A stretch of 64,000 bases of DNA, taken from assembly GCA_001599715.1 (NCBI GenBank), contig BCHU01000010.1, positions 1,217,536 to 1,281,535 on the forward strand, read 5' to 3'. Source of the DNA: Phaeotremella fagi. Its lineage: Eukaryota > Basidiomycota > Tremellomycetes > Tremellales > Phaeotremellaceae. Below the pieces are notes generated by a model. The model worked only from the letters and a program-made list of their open reading frames with translations, was not told where the DNA came from and ran no database searches. The translations under genes and the position numbers were made by a program. Shown in pieces: positions 11,005-24,410 of the stretch; position 1 is the stretch's first letter; the number at the start of each line of letters is the position of its first letter.

Positions 11005-11217
11005 TGCAATTCCAATGCTCTGAAGAGTAGATTACCTTCAAGGAAACCAAGAATCCAGGAAACTATATTCATATTTAATGTTATATGTTTAAGAAAGTAA
11101 CTAATTGACTTTATTTCATTCCGAATTCCAAGGAAACCACCGAATCATTTCATCCAATCCCAACCAAAAACTCATGTAACTCCCCAATACATCTCCTTAA
11201 AAACCTTGGGAACGAAC

Positions 11218-12022
11218 TCAACATCTCATATCAACGATATCGAGCGAACCTCTAATCTCATAAATGACATCAGGCCGACCACCAACGAATTTAGGATTAA
11301 CGTTGGCCAAAGTATCAAAAGTGACTGGAATAGTCGATTTGAAGATGATCTCTCTAATCTCTGGTTTCTTGATTGGAGTAGTGGAGACTGGAATCAATTT
11401 AGGTAGTCTCGGTTGTTGAATCCTGTTTCTCCATTCGGGAGATCCATGGGGTTTTGGAAGTTCACCCATTGGGTCGGGGATATTACCGATACCGTTAGCG
11501 TTAACGTTCTCGAGATCTTCGTCGTCTTTGTATAGACAACAACAGATATCCCTATTTGTGTCTCATCAGTATTAAAATCCCAATCAGAGAGCTAAAAGAA
11601 CTTACTCTCGATGGGTAATTACGAAAACTATGATTCCACCGACGGCCATGAGACCAATGAAACCGAGGACGATCCAGAGGTAGGGCATTCCGCTCTCCCA
11701 GACGGAGACTGTGTCTCGGACTTGGAAATCATGGGTTGAAGTGGAGTTGGGGACGACTTTGGGTAATCACATGTCAGAATTGTTAAAGTTTACTTTGAAT
11801 TTTGATTTGACTTACTGCTGGAGACGATTCTTGGGCTTAAAGTATCGGTGACTTGAGCACGAACATCGTTGAGAACTGCGGAACATTCAGTGTCTTTGAT
11901 TTATGATATGTAAACTCCAGTTTGGACTCACCAATTCCGAAATCCTTGGAGACTGGAGCAGATAAAACGACGGGAGCAAAGTTGAAGAAAACGACAAAGA
12001 CGATTAAAGTGAATTGGAACAT
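11218..12022 (-). CDS. small type I membrane protein
   Basis: Four exons encode a protein I do not recognise but whose topology is clear. The N-terminal signal peptide (FQFTLIVFVVFFNFAPVVLS) is followed by a short lumenal or extracellular stretch with one N-glycosylation sequon (NSTS). A single transmembrane helix (PYLWIVLGFIGLMAVGGIIV) leads to a cysteine trio directly after the membrane (DICCCLYKDD), a likely palmitoylation site. The cytoplasmic tail of roughly 100 residues is proline-rich. The first intron is 11931-11876; later introns end in CCCAAAG and AAATAG acceptors. Single-pass proteins of this kind may be secretory-pathway or cell-surface adaptors; no function can be assigned. Confidence 0.7.
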
Positions 12023-12720
12023 TGTGATTGTTGTATAAGAGTTAAAATTATAGTACGGTTGGGGTTGAAATATGAAGATCAAGATAAAAACGATATGGTT
12101 AGAACTGGAAGTGTTGAAGAAGATGATGGAGATGGTGAGAAAATGATGCTATGGGGGTTCATTCATCATCGCGTCACGTTCAGTTAGTCAGTCCAGATTG
12201 AAATCCACCGTCAGGAAAAAAAGGGAGAAAGGGCTAAAATGGATTTTAATTTTGACTGGGAGACATTGTTGGTGGTTTAGGTCTGATAATCACGTCTGTT
12301 TTTCTATAACCACTGAGTTACAGTAGTGTAGTGTGTAGTGTTGATGGTTTGGAGTTGTGCAGAAGGAAGGAAAAGTAGGACTGACGCTGCTGTCAGTGTT
12401 TGTGAACGCGAATATGCCACATTGACTGTTAATGTAATGCTTTCGATAAGCTTTGCTTTACATATTGTTCTGTACAGTAAGCACTTGGGATATCATTACT
12501 TGAGTCATCTTAAGTATGCTCATGATTTACGCCAACCAGATACTTGGAATCCATAAAAGAAGATTAGTATTTATTTTGTGCAATACCCAAGGAAAGTAAT
12601 GCGGACTCATTGTTCGTTTCTGCCCATCCTGATTCGAATCTGCGACAACAGCTACTGAACTCAACATGTTATACTATACTGTATGCATGAGAAGTGAATG
12701 AAACCTTAATGCTTAGATGA
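12023..12720. other. intergenic region with no recognised gene
   Basis: About 700 bases between the start of the small membrane protein gene and the stop of SAM50. The one plus-strand open frame (12338-12556) lacks homology, domain features or splice logic and looks like chance. The region probably holds the membrane protein promoter and the SAM50 3' end. Confidence 0.45.
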
Positions 12721-14922
12721 TCACATAAACTCTATCCCTACCCCAATCCCAAATCCCCTAGACAATCTCTCACCACGTCTACCAATAATCGGCATTGTGA
12801 AATTGAACTCGACTCGTAACGGGTCAAATCTAAAAGTAATCGTTCAATTAAATAACTGATTCGAGATTGGATCAATATCTTACCGATATAGTAAACCAAG
12901 TCCAACACTCAGATTAGGTTGGCTATACGCTTTTGCAATGTTTTCTGTAAATGATCGTCCTGATGTATATTCTAGTTTCAGTTCGCTCAAAGTAATAAAA
13001 ACTTGAGACTTACCACCATCGTAAGATACCACCTTCGCAGCATTTATGAACGAATGGATTTTCAATGGCCAGTGTTCCTTACGTGGTATTGGGGCGAAGA
13101 ATGAGAGTCCCAATGCCCACCCTAAATCACCACCTAACGAGTCGGCTGAGATCGAACGACATGTCAGTTTTCCAAAGGTCAAAACTGGTTGAAACGAATC
13201 TACTCACGCCCATCCCTGGCACCTAAACCTCCAACTTTCCATCCTCTGATAGAGTTTGGTCCACCCAAGAAGACTCTGTCTGGGAGATATGTTTTCGAGC
13301 CTGAATTAGAACGATACAGAGGGAGTAATAATGTTGTCAAGGATGATATTGAGAAATGCTGTCATTCAAGGTCAGCAACGCTTGAGTCGTTCTCAAAGTC
13401 ATCGTACTCACTATGTTGGAACCTGGATATAAAGCTCTTGATAATTGGGATTGAGTGGTTGACTTGAAAAATTTCGCAAATTCAGATGACCCAGGTAGCC
13501 CTGCGTATTCCTACATTCCAATTAGCTCAAGGATTGGACATATAGAACTCGAGTCTTACATGAGTAGCTTTCAATAATCTTCCACTGGTTCCTATCCAGG
13601 GATCATCTCTGGTATCCGATGTCCAGGTGTGAGAGATTGAGGATTTGTTGGTTGGACGTGCAAGTTCTCGAATACTGGTTGTTTGTTAATAATTTCAACC
13701 AGTTGTTAACACGCTAAACACTTACGAGACAGAAGCATTCGGACTTAGATGACTGACTTCGCGTTGTACATATTCGTAGGTTAGATCGTGAATTCCCCAA
13801 GGCGTAATTGCCTGATCAATCGTCAGTCTTGTCTGATAGGTAGCGGTAAACCTACACCAAGCTTTGCTCTACCTCCTTGAGCTTGTTCTCGATGTGATGC
13901 AAAGGCCGTATTGTCCCTATCCAACGAGAACGCTGATACGGCTAAAGATAAAAGAGGTGAAGCGAGTAGCGGGGCAGTAAGTGAGACCTAAAGTAAGGCG
14001 AACACTGTTAGTCTACACAAATGTTTGTCTTGGATGACTCACTTGATAAGCTGATTTCGTCTTTGTACCAATAGATGCGTTAGCCTCAAGAGACTCTCCT
14101 CCCCCGAAAACATTCCGTATTCTGGCTGTAACATTCTATCAACAAACATTTGGCGTCAGTTATTTCTCTCTGGAATAAATGGGATAACTAACACCACCCC
14201 CTTCATTACCACCATATTCTGTTCCAGCTTTCAAGAAAAGTCTTCCTCTTTCTTTCAAACGTAAAACCAATTCAATTTCATCTTCATCTCCACCTCTGAC
14301 TGGTTCCAATCTAACTCCTGCATGGTCCATATCGAATATTCCAAACTGATCCAGATGACCCACAATCGCTTTCGTCGTTATCAATACATCATGAAGCGTT
14401 TCTGGAGGTGTTGGTGATGGATTGAGAAATCTTGGAAGGAACGGTGAAGGTGTAGACAAGAATGGGGTTAATAGTGAATTTAGGAATGAAGATCTAGTCG
14501 TCGGTGGAGGTGGTGAGAGTTTGATGGAAGATAATCTCAATGGTCGATTCAGATTTGATGAGACCTGTTGGATATTGAATCAGAACTCTGACCAATAGTA
14601 GAACCAACTATGTAACTCACCACCTCCCCAACTCGCTGTTGGGCCTGTTCATACTCCCCTCTTAGTCTCCTTTGAAACTCTTCCTCTTGAGCAGCTCTTA
14701 CAGCTTCAGGGTCAGTTTCTGGACCTAAAGCTTCTCTGAATATCGAACTAGCAAGTGGAGGGGCGAGGGGTGGTGGCAGAACGGGGTTCGTCTGATCAGA
14801 AGTTAACCTTGAAGGAGAGTGTTCATTGGAATTAATCAACTTACCGATAGTCCAAAATCAACTTCAACATCCACTTCAGCGATCTCAGCTTTTGGAGGTC
14901 CTTGCTCGGTCGTCGTCTCCAT
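12721..14922 (-). CDS. SAM50: mitochondrial outer membrane beta-barrel assembly protein Sam50/Tob55
   Basis: Omp85-family core of the SAM complex, which inserts beta-barrel proteins into the mitochondrial outer membrane. The chosen start is METTTEQGPPKAEIAEVDVE at 14922. An upstream in-frame ATG would add only basic leader sequence. The next exons (IFREALGPETDPEAVRAAQE and QRRLRGEYEQAQQRVGEV) are helical. A POTRA-like section follows (HDVLITTKAIVGHLDQFGIF with RLEPVRGGDEDEIELVLRLK). The barrel is seen in ARIRNVFGGGESLEANASIG, GWALGLSFFAPIPRKEHWPL and the final strands FDPLRVEFNFTMPIIGRRGE and FGIGVGIEFM, which match the conserved Omp85 C-terminus. There are eight or more short introns. I did not place every middle-barrel exon boundary, but the ends and domain order are clear. 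Confidence 0.9.
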
Positions 14923-15134
14923 CGTGAGCTGATGCTTTGGGTATTCCTTGGGGAAGTTTCTATCAAGAAAAGATGGTGAAAAGATTGGAAATATCTCTTT
15001 TTGTTTTCGAACGTTTTGATTTCGGGGCTCCGTAATGAGATTCTTGTTTTTCAACTTTTTTGGTATTTTTCGTAAAACATTGTCAACAAATCATACAATT
15101 CAGGTATCATCGGTGATACTAGGACGACGACACA

Positions 15135-16253
15135 ATGCCTTCAAGTGTCGAGTCAAACCTCCCACCGACAAATGAAGGATATGGAACGAGGGAGTATTGG
15201 TAGGTTATCCGTATGATTCATTGTTTTCCTGACTGAAACCGCAGGGAACAACGGTATACCAAGTGAGTAACTTGTCGACAAACATCCTAACAGACGTAGT
15301 GAACCTCCAGAGACGAATTTTGATTGGTTTCTGTCACCAGCATATCTGCTGCCTGCTTTTGAAGCCCTCACTGTGGAGCACGGGAAGTCAGCTAGGATAT
15401 TGATGTTAGGTTGTGGAAATTCTCAATTGGGCGAAGTGGTAAGTATTCTCATTTTCCGTGGTGCTAGAGATATTCAGAAGTCTGATTATTCACAGATGTA
15501 CGATGCTGGTTGGAAAAACATTGTCAACGTCGATGTAGGGTACTTGAAGCGATGACAACTGATCAACAGTATTCATCGACGCTTATTGCTCAGATGTCAG
15601 AAAGACACTCTTTACTTAGACCAGAGATGACATGGTTGGAGATGGACGTTCTGGATTTAAAGTTTGAAGATGATTCTTTTGATCTGGTTGTGGATAAGGG
15701 TACGTTATAGTTGAAGGTGATAGCCTAATCTAAATCATGGGAATAGGGACGATGGAGTCAGTGGGATTTGTGACACCAATCCATTTGCTATGCTGACGCA
15801 GATTACAGTGCGATGCTGACGACGAAAGGTGATCCATGGGTAAGAATAAACTCTTAACACAATGCTTATAAATAGAACCCGTCTGAGAAAGATATCAAAA
15901 TTTGCATGCAGGAGGTCACAGAGGCTTTGAGGTATGCTATTTGAGTTCTTGTACCAATTGGTGGGATTCGAGTAACATTGGCATAGAGTTCTACGGAAGC
16001 GTCAAGGATCCAAATTCGTTTAGTAAGTCAAGAACTCTATACATGATACCAGTACTAAGTTTTTAGTTTCACATTCGGTCAACCCCATTTCAGGAAACGG
16101 TGAGATAATCCCACTTGTACATTTAACTATCTAACATTTTACACTAGATATCTTCAAGATCGTCCAGGATGGAAACTGAGTCATAAGGAGACTGGTCCGG
16201 AAGATGGCTTCGCATATTTCCAGTATTTGTTAGAATATCAAGACCAAGAATGA
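15135..16253 (+). CDS. EEF1AKMT4/METTL13-type protein lysine methyltransferase
   Basis: SAM-dependent seven-beta-strand methyltransferase; relatives methylate lysines of elongation factor eEF1A. The ATG at 15135 and a chain of very short exons give SNLPPTNEGYGTREYWEQRY, then NEPPETNFDWFLSPAYLLPA. Motif I is ARILMLGCGNSQLGEV, followed by WKNIVNVDYSSTLIAQMSER and LEMDVLDLKFEDDSFDLVVD. The signature KGTMDAMLTTKGDPW is completed by an intron whose acceptor is CAGATTACAG. The end is KFVYFTFGQPHFRKRYLQDR, then RPGWKLSHKETGPEDGFAYF. The GYG-REYW start, GCGNS and DPW fit this family rather than a generic methyltransferase. It is divergent from SAM50 with about 210 bp between starts. Substrate identity is inferred from family only. 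Confidence 0.85.
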
Positions 16254-16492
16254 GCCTGTCAGTGCGGTTTCTTATTTGGTTCAACGCCACGTCTACTGGA
16301 CTCTCAGATCCTGGACATGGTCTATTTACCGCTGCAATCATCGCAGAGAATGCTATCTGTTGTAATAGATGAAATTAACTGGTGGATCAAAGTCTTGAGA
16401 ACTATTTAGTTCGCCGAAATTCTGATTGAGACAATGGCAGACCATGATTTGCATCGAGAACACATAATCTTTAAACTATCACAATCCATTGA

Positions 16493-18616
16493 TTAATGCC
16501 CGACCACTTCAGCTGCTCTTCCAGAAAGAGCGGTGTCGTCCTTATCAAACAATATAGCAATGTCTTCAAGGGTCAAACCTTTAGTCTCCACGATAATGAA
16601 ATAAGCAACGATCAATTGAATGACATCGGTTACGATGAAAACGATATAGTATTTCCAGGCGATGGCAGTTAGGGCGATGGAATTGACTACGACTGTTCAG
16701 CCTTTACATTTCAACCTACAGTAAGATTCTAACGTACCATAAGCGTTGTATACTTGACCTATGGCTGTCAACACTGAGAAGATAGCCATACCCTTGGAAC
16801 GCAGTTGGTATGGAAGGATCTCTGGAAGATCTAAATCGGCTTGTCAAAAGCAGATTCTAGATAGTGGCATCTTTACTTACAAAGATAAGGTAAAGGCACC
16901 ATGGAGGAGACGTAGAATGTCAAAGCGAAGAAAATGAATGGTATAACAGCTAATCCAGTTGAAGCATTGCCGGTATTTGCGTAAGAGCCCTGAAAAAGAG
17001 GATCAGTGATGAAGTTAAACACAAGGATTTAATCAACTCACCGAAACAGCTGTGAGACCTGCAAAGAAGATTACCAAACCTGTCAAACTGACAAGCAGAA
17101 GCTTTCTTCTACCGACTCTTTCCACCAATTGAGCAGATACTAGACCAACAACTAGGAGGTAGCCTACAAGACCAGCACTGAGACCTTGAATTTGAAGGAA
17201 AGAAGTGATACCTGCGATTTCGAAAATCTTTGGTAAATAGTAGGCGAACAAGTTGTTCTAAGTTGAATTGTTAATCCTCCACTTTTTCTTCCGCGATATG
17301 AGAAGGACTTACACCACTCATAGATTGGGCCCAAGAGAACCAGATGACCAACCAGAAACGTTTCTTATTGCCCGCAGTTTTGAAGAAATCAAGATACGAA
17401 GATTGCTGACTTGTACTATCGATCTCGACTGCCAAGGTGATTTCTCTGAACTCGTTGATGACCAATTCATCGCTTTCGTCACCGTTAGCGTGGAGTTTGG
17501 CTAAAATTCTGAGAGCTTTCTCTGGTTGACCTGATTTGACGAGATATCTTGGTGATTCGGAGGCTGCAGGTACGAGCATCCAGAAAGCCAGTGGGAAACA
17601 ACCCAATAGTTGTAGGATCGTTATCACTCTCCAGGAAGCATCTGCTCCCCAGAGAACCATTCCGTAGCCGATCCAACCGCAGATGAAGCTTCCTACGTAG
17701 TACGTGCAGAGGTAGGTGGCAGAAACAACAGCACGGAAACGAGGCTAGCAGGTCAGCACAATGAGTGACTACTGAACGTACATGAGCGATTTCTGCAATG
17801 AGAGCGGGAGCTGTGACTTGGAAGAAAGCGCAAGCGATACTGAGACGGGATTAGTAAATCCCAACTCCTGTGAATGTATGATACCCACCCAGTGACGACT
17901 CTACCACCGATAAAAGTACCCAAAGTGTTACCGAGTCCAGAAAGAAGTGGTCCTCCGATCTAAAAGTTAATCAGCATAAGCTCGAGTCGGACTACGGCCT
18001 ACTTACACCGCACAGTGAAGCAGTAAAGAGGACTGGTTTACGACCATATTTATCAGCCAAAAAGGAACCAAGGAGTGGGAAGCTAAAGGAGGAGTCAACC
18101 AGATAATCGGTTGATTATTTGAAGGTATGCTTACATCAAGTTTGCTATAACGGTTAGTACGTATAATTCCGTCTGAAATGTTTGACTTACGGAATGAATA
18201 AGCAGATACCATCAAACCAAGTAAAGTTCCGTCTGGGGAATCAAAGTATCTAAGGAACGATCAACATGATCCACGAACCTTAATGTAGTTGATACGCACT
18301 CGTTCCAATTTTGGTTGGCTTGTAAAGAACTCATTACACCACTGTCGTAACCATTGGCGAAAATGGAACCGAAGAGCAGGATGATTTCGAACATACAGAA
18401 TCTCAGACCTTTATCATTCCACCAGGAGCTAGCGGTGTTGTCTGGAAACTAGGTCAGTAGGAATTCTTGCTACATGAACTCACTTCTCCAAGATTGAAAA
18501 GATGGAATTGCACCATCTTTCTCTTCGAACGCAGTCGGCTGAGTTTCATGGTGGGCAAGAATATCCTCCTTGATATCGGTGTCGATTGTTGTAACGTTAG
18601 GACTGACTGTTGTCAT
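16493..18616 (-). CDS. MFS sugar transporter (lactose permease/hexose transporter-like)
   Basis: Plasma membrane sugar symporter of the MFS sugar transporter family, with about ten short introns. The N-terminal cytoplasmic tail (MTTVSPNVTTIDTDIKEDIL) precedes the first helix (FEIILLFGSIFANGYDSGVM). The central loop carries the family motif as AASESPRYLVKSGQPEKALR, and loop 8-9 shows ERVGRRKLLLVSLTGLVIFF. The C-terminus is cytoplasmic (LEDIAILFDKDDTALSGRAA). The substrate cannot be read from sequence; relatives include lactose, galactose and hexose permeases. It is divergent from a zinc-cluster regulator (start 18905). The 288-bp gap carries a GC-rich GCGCCGCCGG box, so the neighbour may regulate it. 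Confidence 0.88.
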
Positions 18617-18904
18617 CTTGAAAACTAATTGTTCACATTAATAAAGAGAACGGGCATTATGTTCAAGGTATATATATATGAATATATGGTATGGAGAAGC
18701 CTTGAATGGATGGGGGATGGTCAGAGAGAAAAATCCAGGAGCGCCGCCGGGGCAACATGATCGAAGCGGGAAGTTAACGGAGCCGGACGACTAATTAAGC
18801 TTTAAACACAACCACCTTGTCTTTCTCTTCTTCCATTCATCACATATTCACTTAACAACATCATCTGAACAACCATTCGGTCTATACACGGAAGTAACGT
18901 TGCG
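18617..18904. promoter_or_regulatory. divergent promoter of sugar transporter and zinc-cluster regulator
   Basis: The shared upstream region contains a TATATATATG stretch near 18668-18680 and the GC box GCGCCGCCGG at 18741-18750. Half-site-like AGCGGG, ACGG and CCGG triplets follow in the next 50 bp. CGG/CCG triplets are what zinc-cluster proteins bind, so autoregulation or control of the transporter is plausible. No binding evidence exists here. Confidence 0.4.
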
Positions 18905-21308
18905 ATGTCAGCAGGTCATAGTCAAAATCAAAGTCAGAATCAGAGTAGACCGTCGTCTCGCCGACCAAGCTCGGCTGGACGTGTGACCAAAGGTCGACCT
19001 CGCACTGTTCAAGCGTGCGATCAGGTGCGTTCTTCGTGTTGACACAGGCTTACCAAGCAGTGTAATCACAGGAAAATCAAGGTGATTTTGGAATGAATTT
19101 ATTGTACCGATGAAGCACTGATTCGTCGAGTAGTGTCGTTTTCCAGAGGGAGATGCGACCCATCTGAGTGAATGTGAAGGATGTCGAAAAGCAGAGCTTG
19201 TCTGTACTCGTCACAGGGTATGAGGTTTTGTGTCTAGACTTGAGTAGAATGGTCAAGCTGAATTTCCGAATAGCAAGCTGAAAGAAGTGGTCCCAAATGG
19301 AAATCGCAGCACCCGTCCTTGGTCCATCGTCGAAAAGTTGCTGATGCTGACCAAACACCAATTCGTTCACACTCACCAACACAAACATGGGATCTTGAAA
19401 CTTTCAGCAACTTGCCTCACCTCCAGACTCAAAGCAGCTCGGCCCTGTCAAACTCCAGCACTACAGAATGGCCATGGAGTGAACATCAACTTCAATCCGA
19501 CGTGGAATCTCAATTTACCATCTCAGAAGATGTCTCACAAGTTGCAAAACCCTCTGGGCAAGACTGGTCAACTCGAGCAATATTTCAATCAGATTTAATC
19601 GATGCCTCATGGGGTCCCATGTGGTCAAATTTAGGCTTGGAGTCGGCGACGTTTTTACCAGCGATGGGTGATGCTTCGCTGCAAACGCCCATGGACTTTT
19701 CGTGGTTAGAAAAGGCTCAAGAACAGGTAAGAAGAATTGGAAGGGAAATAACCTGACTCAACTATCAGAACAATCTTGATCAGTTGCTGCCATTGGATAA
19801 CCCCGCTCCTAGTTACCACGAATCCAGTCCATCGGGGTATCCAGTTGAGTCGGTTGTGCTGAGTGCAACCTGTGAGTAGGTTATGAGGATCATGACTTAC
19901 TGCTTAGCACTGTACACCGATCCAATAATGATGACCACTCTATTACCTCTACCAGAGACCAAGGAGGAAATCAGGACTCGTCTCATAGCGTTCTTCAGCG
20001 GAATCAATGTTTACATTCCAATCTTATCTCAGAAGGAGATGATGCAGGAGTTTGAAAGAGATCAACACCAGCATTCGATACATTTTCGGGCACTTTTACT
20101 GTCAATGATTGCCATGGGAATCTCAGGGACGTTGGCAGCTTCAAAAAGAAAATCAGACAGTGCACCTACTGATTTTGAAAAATCACTCCAAGATATCAAC
20201 CAGAGATATTTAGAGGCAGCAAAACAGTCAAACACCCTTACAGACTCTGTTTTCAAATCACCCACAAGTGTTGCTGGTGTCGTAACATGCTTACACCTTT
20301 TCATGGCTTACGAATGGGCCCAGGATCATGAAAGCTCTTGGCAAATTTTACAGCATGCTATCTCTCGAGGTCAAAAATTGCGTGTGGATCGTTGGGGGCC
20401 TGATGCTATCAACGCCTCAGATGAACGTCGAATGTTCCTCGCAACAAGGTTAAAGCTGTACTATCTTCTGTAAGTTGACGTATAAAAAATCTTACTAATT
20501 CCAGCTCCCTCCTGGAACGGTCACACGCTATTCTCAGACCTCAAAGATTGGTTTATAAACAGCCTTTCCGTTTCCCAGGCAGAATCTATCTCAACACTTC
20601 AGCGTTCCGGGAGACATTGCCGGCCTCAGCTTTGTCGGGAATTCAATTGGGACATATCCGTCTTTTCGATATAGTCGAAGATGCAGGTCTCAATTGCTCG
20701 AGGGGCACATGTACTTTGAGAACCGTTGGTCAATGCTGGCAATGGAATTTAGAAATGGCGTTATGGGTTCAGGCAGAGTTAGCTGAACAAATGGAGGACG
20801 CTCTCAGTGGAAGATCTTCCATGAATGTTAGTCCAGAGACTGAGCTGGGTGTCAGAGGTAATTTGGCACTTACCATTGCTTGGTTCCAAGTGTAGGTCAA
20901 GTCTATCAACACAGCTGACCAAAAGTCATTGCTATAGTATGACAATGACTCATGATTTCGCACCACCTCCAGAAGAATATCGTTCCCTAACTCCCCATCA
21001 TGTAATCGATATTCTTCGTCCAATGGTGACTTCAGAAGCAATGCTGGACGCTTGTAAGAACGACGTCTCTCTGGATTGTCAGCATAAACTGGTGGACATT
21101 GCTTTGATGGCTGTTAGGGTGGCTTCTTCACCTGAGAATACAAAGGAACAAGCTGAAAGTCTCCAGGCTGAGCTGAGACCTTTGTTGGTGAAAGTATTGG
21201 AGGTTTTGGTCACTTCGGTAAGTCCATGTGTTCTTTCAAGCTGACGTGCAGGTTGGCCCACCCGAAATGCAACTGCAGTTACTCAAGGCTATGCAAAGTA
21301 TTTTGTAG
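18905..21308 (+). CDS. Zn(II)2Cys6 transcription factor
   Basis: Fungal zinc-cluster transcription factor. Short first exons assemble the DNA-binding domain: RPRTVQACDQ, then CNHRKIK, then CRFPEGD with ECEGCRKAELVC, giving the six cysteines in C-x2-C-x6-C...C-x2-C-x6-C spacing with a longer than usual middle loop. A glutamine- and serine-rich linker follows. The middle homology region includes TRLIAFFSGINVYIPILSQK, RALLLSMIAMGISGTLAASK and TCLHLFMAYEWAQDHESSWQ (fungal-specific regulatory domain). The protein ends PPEMQLQLLKAMQSIL. It is divergent from the MFS sugar transporter and convergent with an HSL-type hydrolase, so a local regulator of sugar or ester use is reasonable. The true target set is unknown. 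Confidence 0.85.
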
Positions 21309-21422
21309 GGACATTGATATTTGAGCGTGGAGAGGATACTGGTCGTTATGTGATGTTCTTAATTATAAGTTCTGTTTTTGCAAATCATCTGTATAGTACA
21401 TGCATCAATATCTACGAAAGAA

Positions 21423-22635
21423 CTAGGCGCCAACGGCAATCTCCTTTTTAGCATCTAAAACAGGAATCTGTTCTCTTGATTCAACGAGTTGTGAACGAAC
21501 TCCAACAGTACGTTCCACAGCCCAATCCAAAGCAACATTATAAACCTCTTTCCAGAAGTATGCGACCCTTGGTGGGTTATCGTGGATATCATTCTCCCCT
21601 TCAGCATCTCCATGGAGCATACCAACAGCCTCTATGAGTTTCGACTCGACACCCAAAGCTTGAAGTTTATCGTACGCCATGGATGTCTGTTCTGGATCTA
21701 CCAGGGTATCAGCGAGAGCTTTTACCAAGACCGTAGGCGGGTAATCTGAATCGACGTTTGCCAGCCAATTGGTTTCTTTGGAATAAGGGGGTCCTGATTT
21801 CTCTAGCACGCAGGAGATGAGGAATGGATGGGTGGCGAGCTGTATGCCACGAAGAGCCTGTTAGAACTGAGCACTGATTTTCGTGTCGTACTTACGAGGT
21901 TATACCATACTCGTCGACCAGTACGTGGTCTGGTGTCTTCGGTTCTAAGCTCTATCAGTAAACTATTTTTGCAATTACAAATCTCTAAACTCACTTGCAA
22001 TCGTAAGCAGTAGCTGAGGGTCCACCAATAAACTCCTTCAAAAGCTTCTGATCGTCCTCCGGTAAAGTTGGTAAAATAGTCTCCAAAGTCGTATAGTCAG
22101 CCTGGTTATGTTTGCCAATGGCTTCAAAGTTGACAGCTGGGTAGATGACATAGATTGCCTTTGGAGCTGGAAGACCGGCAGTTTTGGCGTCTAAACCAAC
22201 GAATAAAGAGGCTGTACCTCCTGCACTACCACCAAAAACGAATGTCTTTGATGGATCAATTTTGACGTCTCCGGTGACTTTGGAAAGATCGTTCAAGACC
22301 CATCGATAGGAGTCGACCCAGTCTTCACGCATGTGTCGAAGTTGATAGCTAATGTCAGTGTTGTTATTAGCTAAAACTCACTGTGGCGCCATACGATACT
22401 CGACTGAAACTACACAGAAACCTCTATCAAGAAGGTATTTGAAATGACCCTCAAAGATGTGGTGAGTATCACCGGTCGTCCATCCTCCACCATGAATGGA
22501 AAGAGCTACTGGAAGTGGCGATGAGGAAGTTTGGTTTGGGAGGTAGACATCAGCGAAACAGCCTTCGGTTTCGTTGTTCTCTACTACTTTGAAGAGGTGA
22601 CGTGAGTAGGTTAGTCCTTCGAATGAGACGGGCAT
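21423..22635 (-). CDS. alpha/beta hydrolase, hormone-sensitive lipase family
   Basis: Esterase/lipase-like alpha/beta hydrolase of the HSL (bacterial acetylesterase) family. The N-terminus (PVSFEGLTYSRHLFKVVENN) has no signal peptide, so it is probably cytosolic. The oxyanion motif is VALSIHGGGWTTGD, the nucleophile elbow is FVFGGSAGGTAS (GxSxG), and the region with the likely catalytic aspartate and histidine is VKALADTLVDPEQ and VGMLHGDAEGEND. Introns interrupt after YRMAPQ and after the GGPSATAYDCK region. It lies between the zinc-cluster regulator and an aldo/keto reductase in a small metabolic neighbourhood. It is not the amidohydrolase-type L-rhamnono-lactonase expected for the rhamnose pathway, although a lactonase activity cannot be excluded. 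Confidence 0.82.
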
Positions 22636-22996
22636 CTGAATCGTGTTTGTGGTGTTAGTGCTACGAGAAATTTCATGTTCCCAATTATATGTCCAACATA
22701 GTGGTGAAGATGCTAACCGTCTCGAAACCCGTTAATTGTCCGAGAATGTCTTTCAAGGGCCTTCGGTAAGTTAACGATGCCCCGCTGGGTCTCCTCAAAG
22801 CCTGACATCACATGATGACCTCAGTGCTTATGCATACTGTACGTCAGGCTGGAAGCCCTTCGGCCATTTAGCAAACGGAAGTGATGGCAAGTGTCTTGTT
22901 GATCCGTTTGCTCCGGAAAGTGCGAATTCTCGATCGTTTAGAGAAATTTCCTGGAAAATTTTCAAGGCTTCCTAGATCATCTACAGTGTACTTCCC
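22636..22996. other. intergenic region, promoter of HSL-family hydrolase
   Basis: About 360 bases between the hydrolase start and the aldo/keto reductase stop, both on the minus strand. It contains several CTTCGG/CCTTCGG repeats (for example near 22757 and 22857) but no supported gene. Confidence 0.4.
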
Positions 22997-24190
<1,194 letters not shown>

Positions 24191-24410
24191 CTTAGAGAAT
24201 CTCAATACTGGAGTGAGAAGAGAAAGAGTAAGACGATAAGAGTCGATGGAATCTTTGAAAGTGGAGGTTGTTGTGCTTTTATGACGAAGACGGTTATGAC
24301 CGGTGTTCAAGGTAAAGGTGTTGCAGATTCACGGATCATAGATATTACGATGGTTATGAATAGCCACTAGCTACAGAATAGTAAGCATCTACCGGTCCCG
24401 GTGACACCGT

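Noticed and set aside
12338..12556. 72-codon plus-strand open frame
   Set aside because: No recognisable feature and no supporting splice sites; probably chance.
24191..24310. Upstream ATG for the aldo/keto reductase
   Set aside because: The extra 40 residues are not seen in AKR proteins, and MPEKTLKLNTG fits the family start.
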